DNA of 64,000 bases from Oscillospiraceae bacterium (GTDB lineage: Bacteria; Bacillota; Clostridia; Oscillospirales; Ruminococcaceae): NCBI GenBank assembly GCA_021769725.1, contig JAETSI010000002.1, positions 103,895-167,894 on the forward strand. The letters run 5' to 3'. The position numbers and the translations under genes are program-made. Shown one piece after another: positions 33,832 through 42,398 of this stretch. The number at the start of each line of letters is the position of its first letter. The stretch's first letter is position 1. Under the pieces are notes generated by a model that was given only the letters and a program-made list of their open reading frames with translations, was not told the origin of the DNA and did not search any database.

Positions 33832-34524
33832 TTAAAAGGAAAAACCGAAAGCTCCTGTTTCTTTCATAGAAAAGGTGTGTCCTCCGCTGCATACGATCAT
33901 ATCAATAAGCTCTGTGCCTATTGCAGAGGCTGCTTCGGCGATCATTTTTGTAAGACTATAGTCATTCCGTGTCGGGAGCGGAGGAGAGCAGAGATGAAAG
34001 ATACCGGCGGCAATACGGTCAGAACCGCCTTTGAGAATAATCTGTGTAATGAGTCTTGCGGCAGAAGGATTATTCGTAATTTCATCGAGATCAAGACTTT
34101 CAGTGCGTATTAGTTCAAGCTGGGAGTTGACGGAAATTATAAGAAGAGAATCGACAGGAGAATCCGGAGGATTTCCGGCAAAATATTTTTTGAGACTATC
34201 AGTTGACGGAAAACTTATCCGCTCGGCAGATACCAGAGAATATCTGCGGCAGATCTCACCGGTAGCTCTGATAAGGCAGGCACTTACAGGACCTACATCG
34301 TCGACTTTTTCAAGATCGGCGATATCTGCGCTGAGCACACCGTCAATACCGTTGAAACGGTTAAGAAGCTTGTGTGCCGCAGGATTTGTATCTTTTCTGG
34401 GAATTGTATAGAAAAGAAGCATTTCAAGCAACTGGTGAGGGTGATAATTTTCTCCGCCGTTTTCAAGAAGTTTCCCTTTCATTCTTGAACGGTGTTTGAT
34501 ATGAACATTTTTCGGGTCAGCCAT
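33832..34524 (-). CDS. Diverged RadC paralogue with incomplete JAMM motif
   Basis: 230 aa, starting at ATG 34524 behind AAAGGAG. The N-terminus (HIKHRSRMKGKLLENGGENYHPHQLLEMLLFYTIPRKDTNPAAH) and HhH-like DVGPVSACLIRATGE are strongly RadC-like. In the JAB domain, the site that reads AHNHP in the neighbour is GIFHLC here: the first metal His is lost while the second His and the Asp (RND) remain. It is probably not metal-competent in the usual way. It may form a heteromer with the intact copy encoded directly downstream. Confidence 0.85.
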   Translation of the reverse strand: MADPKNVHIKHRSRMKGKLLENGGENYHPHQLLEMLLFYTIPRKDTNPAAHKLLNRFNGIDGVLSADIADLEKVDDVGPVSACLIRATGEICRRYSLVSAERISFPSTDSLKKYFAGNPPDSPVDSLLIISVNSQLELIRTESLDLDEITNNPSAARLITQIILKGGSDRIAAGIFHLCSPPLPTRNDYSLTKMIAEAASAIGTELIDMIVCSGGHTFSMKETGAFGFSF

Positions 34525-34534
34525 TATGTCTCCT

Positions 34535-34777
34535 TTAATAAAGTTCCTGTTCAAGATGACAGAAAGTGGTTGTGTTAAAGAATTCAGTTATAGAGATACC
34601 AAATCCGTCACAAAGCTTTTTTATAGTAATTATTCCAATATTCCGTGTTTTGCGGTTTACTATGTCGTTTACGGTTGACTGCGTAACACCGGAGAGTGTT
34701 GAAAGCTTATTTACCGTTATACTATTTTCTTTGCAGAGTTCAAGGATCCTGTCCGAGACTGCTTCCGAAATATTCAT
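34535..34777 (-). CDS. XRE family helix-turn-helix regulator
   Basis: An 80-aa Cro/CI-type regulator, essentially one HTH domain: ITVNKLSTLSGVTQSTVNDIVNRKTRNIGIITIKKLCDGFGIS. It is the first gene of a trio with two RadC-family genes, 10 bases upstream of the first. A palindrome at 34805-34827 in front of it could be its operator. Confidence 0.9.
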   Translation of the reverse strand: MNISEAVSDRILELCKENSITVNKLSTLSGVTQSTVNDIVNRKTRNIGIITIKKLCDGFGISITEFFNTTTFCHLEQELY

Positions 34778-34804
34778 ATTAATCCCGCCTTTCTTTCAGG
34801 GGAG

Positions 34805-34827
34805 TACTGCACGTTCTTTGTGCAGTA
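34805..34827. promoter_or_regulatory. Palindrome upstream of the XRE-radC genes
   Basis: TACTGCAC and GTGCAGTA form an 8-bp inverted repeat with a 7-base centre, 28 bases before the XRE start codon. A good candidate operator for the regulator it precedes. Confidence 0.5.
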
Positions 34828-34835
34828 TTGTCGTT

Positions 34836-34982
34836 ATAGTAATACTACTTGAAAATAAAACAAGTTCACTTATATAGCTGTGTTGTCGTCGTTACCGTGC
34901 GATAGCACGTTTTCCTTCTTTGCCTTGCTATGGAAAATTTTTATTCAGTTCCTTTTGTTTCATTTTCAAGCAGGATTACTAT
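34836..34982 (-). repeat. Foldback element copy 3 (XRE/esterase gap)
   Basis: A 147-base element whose outer 28 bases on each side match as an inverted repeat at 25 of 28 positions. On the minus strand its core reads CGTGC-TATC-GCACG (34909-34896), then GTAACGACGACAACAC. The hairpin pairs differ from copies 1 and 2 (CATAC/GTATG) by two A-T to G-C changes that keep both pairs. Outer arms are unrelated in sequence to those of the other copies. Confidence 0.8.
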
Positions 34983-35195
34983 ATGCTTCATATTAATATA
35001 ATATCATTTTTTATACAATAATATCGTCGGTAAACCGTTGATTTCTATGTAGTAATGATTTTCAGGTGTGAGATAATTTATTTGTGATGTGTAGAATAGT
35101 GTTTTAAAAATATAATTTAGAATGCAAAAGTACATAGTCTGTAGTAAATGCACAAAAATATCATAAAAAAGATTTAAAAGTACATAAGCATATTA

Positions 35196-35224
35196 TTGAC
35201 TTTAAAAATAAACTGTGTTAAAAT
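35196..35224 (+). promoter_or_regulatory. Promoter of the dockerin esterase gene
   Basis: TTGACT (35196-35201), 17 bases, TAAAAT (35219-35224). It leaves a leader of about 85 bases. Confidence 0.75.
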
Positions 35225-35245
35225 TAAATCAGATAAATAGTTGAG

Positions 35246-35290
35246 GCAACACGGCAAAAAAACACGCCTGACAGCTTTGCATGGTGTTGC
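35246..35290 (+). other. Stem-loop in the esterase mRNA leader
   Basis: GCAACAC (35246-35252) pairs with GTGTTGC (35284-35290), enclosing a smaller GGC/GCC stem (35253-35255 with 35266-35268). It lies between the promoter and the ribosome site TTGGAGG. It does not match any riboswitch class I know. Confidence 0.4.
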
Positions 35291-35316
35291 ACTGATGGAA
35301 TTGGAGGTTTTAACCT

Positions 35317-38300
35317 ATGAAATTAAAAAAGATAGTCAGCGGTATAATGTCGCTGGCAATGGCTATGACGGTTTCCGGCGCAGCAGGAGGCGACCGCCAC
35401 GAAGCTGTTCTTGAGACAAAAGCGGTGAATGTCAACTGGAAGTTCGATCTCGGCGGAAATGGGGCGGCATCAGGATTTATCGGCGTTTCAGCTTCTGACG
35501 GGTACGATGTTGGAAAGGGGTATGGTTTTGCCAATACCGGTAATGTGGCTAATGTTGACGCAGCCGGATCCGGTGCGCTTAGTGATGCTGTTCAGTTCAA
35601 GAGTACGGATGCTGCCAATACTTTTAATGTAGATCTTCCCAAAGGACTATACGAGATTACTGTTACGACTGGAAATACTTCACGAACAAGCATCAGGGCG
35701 GAGGGAATGCTCCAGCTTATGAACCTTACCGGAAACAATGCTGTGGAAACGTTCCAGATTCCCGTTACGGACGGTCAGTTGAATATCCAGGCAGTTGAGG
35801 GAAGAGCCAATACACCGTTTTCTCTCAGTGCTATTGAAATAACACAGCTCAACGACACCGGAACCACAAATCCTACGGTATGGCTTTGCGGCGATTCAAC
35901 GGTTGCCAATTACTATAATACTGCTGATACTGCTCAGCACGGCTGGGGACAGTTTTTCGGAAGCTACGCCTCGTCAAAGGGATTCATTGTCCGGAATATG
36001 GCTGCCAGCGGTCAGTACGCCAAAGGCTTTGTGAATGCCGGACAGTTTGCTCCTATTGAGACTTATGGAAAATCAGGTGATATTTATATTATATCTATCG
36101 GTATAAACGATACTAATTATTCCAATGCGGAAGAATACTACAATACTGTTACCGATATGGTGAAAAAGACAAAAGCAAAGGGAATGGAAGTCATTCTTGT
36201 AAAGCAGCAGGGCAGACATTCTGATCTTAACAGAAATCCTCTTCTCGGCGGACGCTGGTTTGGCGGTCAGCTCGACCAGATCGGTACAGAGCAGAATGTA
36301 AAGGTCGTTGATCTTTTCACGGAATGGCAGAACTTCGGACTTTCTCTTGGTTATGACGGCATGACTCCGTACTATGGCGCAGATGATGATCTCCACCAGA
36401 GCAAGCAGGGCGCACAGAAGATCGCTGAACTTATGGCAGGTCTCACAGGCATGATACGTGAACCGAGCAGTCTGGATACCAGCAAGGCATATCGCCTGAA
36501 AAACGTAAACAGTGGTCTTTATCTGGAGGTTGCAGAAGCCAAAGCCGAGGCAGGTGCAAATGTTCAGCAGTGGGGAGCAGACGGAGCTTCAGCTCACAAT
36601 ACTTGGAGATTGAAACATAAGGGTTATAATTATTATGAGATTTGGTCATATCTTGATGGTCAGAATACATATCTCCTTGATGTCGAAGGCGGAAGCTCTG
36701 CAAGCGGAGCAAATATCTCCATTAATACCAATACAAACACTGGGGCGCAGTGGTTCAGGTTCTTTGAAAACAGTGACGGGAGCTATACTATAGTTTCAAG
36801 ATGCTCCGGTGATAAGGGAGCTATTGAAGTAACCAATGCCCTGACTACAGCAGGCGGCAATGTACAGCAGTGGGAGACAAATAATCATCCATGCCAGAAC
36901 TGGATACTTGAAGAAGTTGTATTCCCTCCGGCTGTTATAACAACTACAACCGTAACAACTTTAACAACTACTACCACAACAGTTACAACGACTTCTACTT
37001 CTCCGAGAGTGAAAAAATATCCGGGTGACGCAAGCTGTGACAATAAAGTAGCACTTAACGATGCTGTTCTTATTATGCAGGCAATCGGAAATCCTGACGC
37101 ATTCGGAGAAAACGGGACGGATAATACACACATCACATCTCAGGGAATAATCAACGGAGACGTTACCGGGGACGGAGACGGTCTTACGAATTTTGACGCA
37201 TTGTTTATCCAGAAAGCTCTTCTTAATATGGAAACACTGCCGGATATAGAGTATTATCCTGCCGATCCTATCGTAACGACTACTACTGATCCACGTTATT
37301 ATGCTCTGGAGCAGATATGGGAGCAGGGAGTTGAAGAAAACTACAACGGTGGATTTACAAAAGACGGTTATGTAAATCTCGATAATACAGAGGGAAGCAA
37401 TATTACCTGGACGGTAACAGTTCCCGTAGACGGCAATTATCTTGCGACTTTCAGAGTGGCAAACGGTACTGATGCCGACAGAAAAATGAAAGTATTCGTA
37501 AACGGAAACACGGAATCTTACTGGATGCAGCCCTTTACAGGCACTGGAGGCTGGACGGTATGGGGTGAAAGGGGAATAGTTCTTCCGCTTAACACCGGTG
37601 AGAACACAATAAAATTAGTATCGGCAACAGAGGGCGGCGGACCTAATTTCGACTGTTTGACATTGCAGCTTACCGATGAGCCGATCGCCGAGGTGTATGA
37701 TCCGTCCCAGGATCAGCCGCCTGTTGAAACAAACAAGCCTGTTATTTATATTGCCGGTGATTCCACTGTACAGAGCTACAGGGCAAGTTATGCGCCGCAG
37801 CAGGGTTGGGGATATTATCTTCAGAATTACTTCCAGGACAATGTTACTGTTTCAAATAACGCTATTGCCGGAAGAAGTTCCAAGAGTTTCTACGATCAGG
37901 GAAGATATCAGACGATAGTTGATAATCTTAAAGCAGGGGATTTCGTTATGATTCAGTTTGCAATCAACGATTCAGCCGCAAGCAATGCAGAAAGATATGC
38001 TCCTGTGTGCGGAAATGTCGATAATCCGGCATCAGGCTCTTATGAGTGGTATATGACTGAATTTATAAAATCCGCTCAGGCAAAGGGAGCAACTCCTATA
38101 CTTGTGACAACGGTTATTGGCATGAAAGCGTATTCCAACGGAAAATTTGTGAACAGTTATGGAAATTACTGTGATGCCTGCAAAAAGCTGGCTTCAAAGT
38201 ATAACATTCCGTGTATCGATCTTAATTCGCTTATGGTTAGTCATTACAATTCAGTAGGATACGATACGGCTAAGAGCTATCATCTTATGGGCGCTGTCGA

Positions 38301-38415
38301 TGGATCTACAGATGGAACGCATTTCTGTGAAAAAGGCGCAGATATCGTTGCAGGTATCGTAGCACAGGCTGTTAAGTCTAAGAAAATATCAGGATTGTCT
38401 GAGTATGTAAAGTAA
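35317..38415 (+). CDS. Secreted two-domain SGNH esterase with lectin-like and dockerin domains
   Basis: 1032 aa, signal peptide at residues 1 to about 28. Order: a short N-terminal module (CBM35-like flank); SGNH esterase 1, resembling CE12 rhamnogalacturonan acetylesterases (block I WLCGDSTVANYY, C-terminal DDLHQSKQG); ricin-type beta-trefoil (CBM13-like, YRLKNVNSGLYLEV and QWFRF/QNWIL repeats); Thr-rich linker; type I dockerin with two EF-hand repeats (GDASCDNKVALNDAVLIMQ and GDVTGDGDGLTNFDALFIQ); a CBM35-like jelly roll; SGNH esterase 2 (IAGDSTVQSYR, STDGTHFCEKG). Both catalytic Ser and DxxH blocks are intact. The dockerin in mid-chain implies docking to a cellulosome scaffold. Likely role: deacetylation of pectin or xylan. 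Confidence 0.93.
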   Translation: MKLKKIVSGIMSLAMAMTVSGAAGGDRHEAVLETKAVNVNWKFDLGGNGAASGFIGVSASDGYDVGKGYGFANTGNVANVDAAGSGALSDAVQFKSTDAANTFNVDLPKGLYEITVTTGNTSRTSIRAEGMLQLMNLTGNNAVETFQIPVTDGQLNIQAVEGRANTPFSLSAIEITQLNDTGTTNPTVWLCGDSTVANYYNTADTAQHGWGQFFGSYASSKGFIVRNMAASGQYAKGFVNAGQFAPIETYGKSGDIYIISIGINDTNYSNAEEYYNTVTDMVKKTKAKGMEVILVKQQGRHSDLNRNPLLGGRWFGGQLDQIGTEQNVKVVDLFTEWQNFGLSLGYDGMTPYYGADDDLHQSKQGAQKIAELMAGLTGMIREPSSLDTSKAYRLKNVNSGLYLEVAEAKAEAGANVQQWGADGASAHNTWRLKHKGYNYYEIWSYLDGQNTYLLDVEGGSSASGANISINTNTNTGAQWFRFFENSDGSYTIVSRCSGDKGAIEVTNALTTAGGNVQQWETNNHPCQNWILEEVVFPPAVITTTTVTTLTTTTTTVTTTSTSPRVKKYPGDASCDNKVALNDAVLIMQAIGNPDAFGENGTDNTHITSQGIINGDVTGDGDGLTNFDALFIQKALLNMETLPDIEYYPADPIVTTTTDPRYYALEQIWEQGVEENYNGGFTKDGYVNLDNTEGSNITWTVTVPVDGNYLATFRVANGTDADRKMKVFVNGNTESYWMQPFTGTGGWTVWGERGIVLPLNTGENTIKLVSATEGGGPNFDCLTLQLTDEPIAEVYDPSQDQPPVETNKPVIYIAGDSTVQSYRASYAPQQGWGYYLQNYFQDNVTVSNNAIAGRSSKSFYDQGRYQTIVDNLKAGDFVMIQFAINDSAASNAERYAPVCGNVDNPASGSYEWYMTEFIKSAQAKGATPILVTTVIGMKAYSNGKFVNSYGNYCDACKKLASKYNIPCIDLNSLMVSHYNSVGYDTAKSYHLMGAVDGSTDGTHFCEKGADIVAGIVAQAVKSKKISGLSEYVK

Positions 38416-38420
38416 TGCCG

Positions 38421-38454
38421 AAAAAAGGAGCCGTTCATCGGCTCCTTTTTACCA
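38421..38454 (+). terminator. Esterase gene terminator
   Basis: Stem AAAAAGGAGCCG/CGGCTCCTTTTT with a short loop directly after the stop codon. Confidence 0.9.
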
Positions 38455-38461
38455 CATACGG

Positions 38462-38490
38462 AAAAAGGAGCGTTCATTGCAGAACGCTCC
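38462..38490 (-). terminator. rpmB terminator
   Basis: Stem GGAGCGTTC/GAACGCTCC followed by TTTTTCC on the minus strand. Confidence 0.85.
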
Positions 38491-38513
38491 ATATTTCACT
38501 CATTTCACGGAAA

Positions 38514-38699
38514 TTATGCTCTTTCAACCTTGCCTGAACGCAGACATCTTGAACAAGCGTAAATATGACAAGGAGTACCCTTGACGATAGCCTTTACACG
38601 TTTTACGTTAGGCTTCCATGTCCTGTTTGTACGTCTGTGTGAGTGTGATACCTTAATTCCAAAGGTAACGCCCTTTCCGCAGATTTCACATTTAGCCAT
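38514..38699 (-). CDS. rpmB: 50S ribosomal protein L28
   Basis: A 61-aa large-subunit ribosomal protein. The start is MAKCEICGK at 38699, behind GGAGG; a longer frame upstream is leader. It keeps the zinc-binding Cys pairs (CEIC … CSRC), the zinc-containing form. Seen also: SHSHRRTNRTWKPN, the L28 signature. Monocistronic with its own promoter and terminator. Confidence 0.97.
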   Translation of the reverse strand: MAKCEICGKGVTFGIKVSHSHRRTNRTWKPNVKRVKAIVKGTPCHIYACSRCLRSGKVERA

Positions 38700-38741
38700 T
38701 AGGTTGCACCTCCTTAGCAGCTTCAAAAATACAACATTAAT

Positions 38742-38770
38742 ATCATATCACATCTTTTGGAAAAATGCAA
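38742..38770 (-). promoter_or_regulatory. rpmB promoter
   Basis: Minus strand TTGCAT (38770-38765), 17 bases, TATGAT (38747-38742) with a TGTGA extension. Confidence 0.75.
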
Positions 38771-38860
38771 GTCTTTTTTTAAAAAAAATCCAAAAAATTT
38801 TAAAAAAGAATTTTCATTGCATTTTTTTGTGTTGGGACAGTAAAAAAATTCATTTATTAC

Positions 38861-38889
38861 TTGAAAAAAAATTTGAGATGTAGTATAAT
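38861..38889 (+). promoter_or_regulatory. Promoter of the M50-scpA-scpB-dacF gene run
   Basis: TTGAAA (38861-38866), 17 bases, TATAAT (38884-38889), about 85 bases upstream of the first gene. Confidence 0.75.
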
Positions 38890-38973
38890 AATAAATAGTA
38901 ATCTGGGAATATTTACTTTTAATGGCTGTGAAATGATTTTTAACTGCCGATTTGCTGAAATGAAAGGATATGT

Positions 38974-39666
38974 ATGAATTTAGAAATTTTTATTAAATAT
39001 TTTGCACGTGCTGTCACACTTTTGCTGGTGCTTCCTTTGCATGAGGCAGCTCATGCCGGCGTTGCTCGTCTCATGGGTGACGATACGGCCCAGCGTCAAG
39101 GACGTCTTACAATCAATCCGTTTGCTCATCTTGATCTTGTGGGATCTGCGCTTATAATGCTTACAGGATTCGGTTGGGCGAAACCTGTTCCTGTAAATCC
39201 TATCAGAATGAAAAAATATCGTGCCGGATTTGCACTGACGGCTCTTGCGGGGCCGGTTTCAAATCTCCTGGCAGCTATCATTGCAGCTTTTGCTCATGCA
39301 GGTATACTGGCAACCAATGCCGGATATGACGCTATTTTTGACTATGCTGTCAACGATAATATATCTCCGGTGTTCTGTGTGATACTTCTTCTTGAATTTC
39401 TTGTTTCCGTAAATGTGGGGCTTGCTCTGTTTAATCTGATTCCGCTGCCTCCGCTTGACGGATTTAATGTTCTGCGCTATTTCACCAATGAAAAATTTGA
39501 CCGTTGGTTCTATATACATCAGCGTGAGATAAGTATCGGATTCCTTCTTTTCCTGATCGTATTCAGCACCATTGATCCTGCCTATAATCCGCTTTACTTT
39601 TTGACGGATGCAATGGAGAATTTTGTCTGGAAGATGGTATCATGGATTCCGGCTGCCAGAGGGTAG
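38974..39666 (+). CDS. Site-2 protease family (M50) membrane protease
   Basis: A 230-aa intramembrane zinc metalloprotease-like protein with about five helices. Catalytic HEAAH is at residues 23-27 and the third ligand is in the LPPLDGFNVLRYF motif. The compact form without a PDZ domain is the group often located before scpA in Firmicutes (YwhC-type); its substrate is unknown. The scpA start follows 3 bases after its stop. Confidence 0.9.
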   Translation: MNLEIFIKYFARAVTLLLVLPLHEAAHAGVARLMGDDTAQRQGRLTINPFAHLDLVGSALIMLTGFGWAKPVPVNPIRMKKYRAGFALTALAGPVSNLLAAIIAAFAHAGILATNAGYDAIFDYAVNDNISPVFCVILLLEFLVSVNVGLALFNLIPLPPLDGFNVLRYFTNEKFDRWFYIHQREISIGFLLFLIVFSTIDPAYNPLYFLTDAMENFVWKMVSWIPAARG

Positions 39667-39669
39667 AAA

Positions 39670-40422
39670 ATGACTTCCATTTCATTCAAGCTTGAAGTTT
39701 TTGAGGGCCCTCTTGACCTGCTGCTCAGTCTTATCTCCAGGCATAAGCTCAATATCTGCGATATTGAAATATCAAAGCTGCTTGAACAGTACCTTATTTA
39801 TATAGATCAGGCTCAGGAACAGAATCTGGAGCTTGCCGGAGAATTTCTTGAAATGGCTGCAAGACTCATATATATAAAAACTGCGTACCTGCTTCCACGT
39901 CCCGAAGAGGCTGAACAGCTTAAAAAGGAACTGGAGGGGGCTCTTATTGAGTATTCTCTCTGCAAGGTTGCAGCAAAAAAACTTGCCGAGTCATTTGTAG
40001 GAAACAGTATTTTTGTCCGTTCCCCCATGCACATCAAGGCAGATATGACCTACAGATTAGTGCATGATCCGTCCTGCCTTGCCGCAGCGTACAGTGGTAT
40101 TTCCCGGAAATCAGTCAGAACAGAGATGACCAGAATGTCGGCGGAAAGTAAGATAAATTCTGTAGTAAAACGCCGCATTGTTTCCGTAATGTCTAAGGTG
40201 GTACACATTCTCCGGGAACTTTATGCGACTGGTGAAGCGTGTATGGATACTCTCTACAAGGGTGTGACTGATCGTTCGGCAAGGGTTGCAACTTTCCTTG
40301 CAGTATTGGAACTTACGAAATCAGGCAGAATAACAATAAGCGACGATAATATGACTATATACTTTAAAGGAAGAAAGGATAGAGAAAAGCAATGGATGTC
40401 AAGGAAAAACTCGGCGCTATAG
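39670..40422 (+). CDS. scpA: Segregation and condensation protein A
   Basis: A 250-aa kleisin subunit bridging the SMC heads in the Smc-ScpAB complex that organises and segregates the chromosome. Seen: the N-terminal FEGPLDLLLSLISRHKLNICDIEIS, diagnostic of ScpA, and a C-terminal winged helix ending RKDREKQWMSRKN. Its end overlaps scpB by 31 bases. Confidence 0.95.
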   Translation: MTSISFKLEVFEGPLDLLLSLISRHKLNICDIEISKLLEQYLIYIDQAQEQNLELAGEFLEMAARLIYIKTAYLLPRPEEAEQLKKELEGALIEYSLCKVAAKKLAESFVGNSIFVRSPMHIKADMTYRLVHDPSCLAAAYSGISRKSVRTEMTRMSAESKINSVVKRRIVSVMSKVVHILRELYATGEACMDTLYKGVTDRSARVATFLAVLELTKSGRITISDDNMTIYFKGRKDREKQWMSRKNSAL

Positions 40423-40934
40423 AGGCAGTTCTCTTTGCCAGCGGCGAGCCTGTGGAACTTTTCCGCCTTTCCGAGGCTTGTCAGGTGGATGCCGGAGCGC
40501 TTCCGTCTATGATAAGGCTCATAAACGAACGCTATGATGACTGCGGAAGCGGAATATGTATAAAAAAGCTGGACAGCAGCTACCAGATGTGTACACGTGA
40601 GGAATTTGCTCCGCAGATCAGAGCTGCCCTTGAAACGAAAAGAAGTGCTCCATTATCTAATGCGGCAATGGAAGTATTGACTATAATTGCTTATAATCAG
40701 CCTGTATCAAAGGGATTTGTTGAAAATGTAAGAGGAATAGACAGTTCTTCTGTTATAAACAATCTTCTGGAAAAAGGTCTGGTAGAGGAGGCAGGACGCC
40801 TGGATGTTCCCGGAAAACCGCTTATATACCGTACAACTGCGGTTTTTCTGCGGAGTTTCGGTCTTGGCTCTGTTTCTGAGCTTCCGCCATTGCCTGGTCA
40901 GACGGCAGATGAAACCAATATTGAAGAAAGTTAA
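40392..40934 (+). CDS. scpB: Segregation and condensation protein B
   Basis: A 180-aa partner of ScpA with two winged helices: LGAIEAVLFASGEPVELFRL at the N-terminus and AAMEVLTIIAYNQPVSKGFVENVRGIDSS in the middle, which is the hallmark of the family. Overlaps scpA by 31 bases, so translation is coupled. Confidence 0.95.
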   Translation: MDVKEKLGAIEAVLFASGEPVELFRLSEACQVDAGALPSMIRLINERYDDCGSGICIKKLDSSYQMCTREEFAPQIRAALETKRSAPLSNAAMEVLTIIAYNQPVSKGFVENVRGIDSSSVINNLLEKGLVEEAGRLDVPGKPLIYRTTAVFLRSFGLGSVSELPPLPGQTADETNIEES

Positions 40935-40952
40935 TGAAAGGAACGGCAGGAA

Positions 40953-41897
40953 ATGATCGTACTGAAAATTTTGCTATTTATACTTCTTGCCGTGCTCGGC
41001 TTGATTCTGCTGGTACTTATCATGCCGGTGGGCGGTGAGGTGAGTTTTATCGGCGGCAAGCTGAAATATAAGGTAAATCTCTGGGTCATTAATGTTATGG
41101 ATTCTGACGGCGGGGGTATCCTTGGATGGCTTAAAAAACGAAAATCAGATAAAAAAAAGCATAAAAAACCGAAAACAAAAAAAGTCAGGATAAAAAAACA
41201 AAAGGAAAGCAAAACGTCTGAACAATTGCCAATGCAGGTGACCATTCCGGACATTGTGACTTCTGTAGCCGGGGAAACAGGGGATAGATCTGCGGAAGAG
41301 TCGGCTTCTTTCAACAGCAGCGCTTCAGAGTCTGATGAACCTGTACTTGGTACGGATCTTTCCGAGAATGACGATAACGATTATGATATTCCTGGGGAAG
41401 ATTCGGGAAAAGCCGACAATAAATCGGAAAAAAAGAAGAAAAAAGATAATAACAAAGACGATTCAGACGATGACGGCGGTGAAAAAAAGCTGCTCGGCGA
41501 TAAAATAGACAAGCTTGTTGATATCTGGGGAAGCGCTAAAAATCCTCTCTGTCTGATCTTCAAGGCGTTTAAATTCAGCGATCTTTATATAGACTTTGTA
41601 ATAGCCAATGAGGATGCCTGCAAATGTGCCCTTAATTACGGACGGCTCAGCGCTGTCACATATCGTGGACTTGCCCTTATGAGCCGTATATTTACCGTAA
41701 GGCTCAAAACAGTTGATATACAGCCGGGTTTCGGTATGAAAAAAGGAAGATTTGATGTGGCGTTCAGAATGCGTTTTCGTGTTGGTACGTTTGTTATAGC
41801 AGGACTTTGGTTCCTGATAACATATATTTTCCGGGTGTTTGTTCCGGGAAAGCTAAGAAGCAGAAAAGAAAAGGAATCTGCCGCAGCGCAGAAATAA
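40953..41897 (+). CDS. DUF2953 domain protein, YtfI-like
   Basis: 314 aa with an N-terminal membrane helix (LLFILLAVLGLILLVLIM), a very Lys/Asp/Ser-rich linker of about 100 residues, and the DUF2953 region (LYIDFVIANEDACKCALNYGRLSAVTY) near the C-terminus. In Bacillus the homologue YtfI sits next to the spore protein gene ytfJ, as here, so a sporulation role is likely. The charged linker (KKKKDNNKDDSDDD) is unusually long. Confidence 0.85.
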   Translation: MIVLKILLFILLAVLGLILLVLIMPVGGEVSFIGGKLKYKVNLWVINVMDSDGGGILGWLKKRKSDKKKHKKPKTKKVRIKKQKESKTSEQLPMQVTIPDIVTSVAGETGDRSAEESASFNSSASESDEPVLGTDLSENDDNDYDIPGEDSGKADNKSEKKKKKDNNKDDSDDDGGEKKLLGDKIDKLVDIWGSAKNPLCLIFKAFKFSDLYIDFVIANEDACKCALNYGRLSAVTYRGLALMSRIFTVRLKTVDIQPGFGMKKGRFDVAFRMRFRVGTFVIAGLWFLITYIFRVFVPGKLRSRKEKESAAAQK

Positions 41898-41920
41898 TAA
41901 AGGAATTGAGGTATATTTTT

Positions 41921-42340
41921 ATGAATACAGGAAAAACATCTGTAAGCGATCTTTTAGGCATATCAATGGAAAAAATAAAGGAAATGGCTGATGTCAACGC
42001 TATTATCGGAGAGCCTATCAAGCTTGACGACGGTACGACTATCATTCCTATTTCCAAAGTATCTTACGGCTTTGCATCAGGCGGCTCTGATCTTCCGTCA
42101 AAGTATGATAAGAACCTTTTCGGCGGCGGCGCAGGAGCCGGAGTTACTATCAAGCCGGAGGGATTTCTTGTCGTTTCACCTGACGGTACGGCAAAAATGG
42201 TGTCTATGACTCCTTCAAACGACCCTATCGGCAACGCTATCGAGAAAGCTCCTATGATAATCGAAAAGGTTCAGGGAATAATCAGCAAGAAAAAGGGCAA
42301 GAAGTCAGATTCCGGTGAATCTGCTGCCATTGTGGAATAA
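41921..42340 (+). CDS. ytfJ: GerW family sporulation protein (YtfJ)
   Basis: 139 aa, starting at ATG 41921. It has the family core GEPIKLDDGTTIIPISKVSYGFASGG and a Gly-rich GGGAGAGVTIKPEGFLVV. Homologues are made in the forespore and affect germination in Bacillus. The start was chosen because it is in phase with the family N-terminus; an in-frame extension upstream lies within the DUF2953 gene. Confidence 0.92.
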   Translation: MNTGKTSVSDLLGISMEKIKEMADVNAIIGEPIKLDDGTTIIPISKVSYGFASGGSDLPSKYDKNLFGGGAGAGVTIKPEGFLVVSPDGTAKMVSMTPSNDPIGNAIEKAPMIIEKVQGIISKKKGKKSDSGESAAIVE

Positions 42341-42398
42341 CATCAGATAAACAAGCATATCCTTTACAGAAAAGCACGTCTTTTGTGGAGGTATGTAA

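Larger units (their letters stand above)
34778..35316. other. Divergent XRE/esterase intergenic region
   Basis: This 539-base gap contains a palindrome near the XRE gene (34805-34827), foldback element copy 3 (34836-34982), an AT-rich stretch with nothing recognisable (about 34990-35190), the esterase promoter (35196-35224) and a leader with a stem-loop (35246-35290). No coding frame is convincing. Confidence 0.6.
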
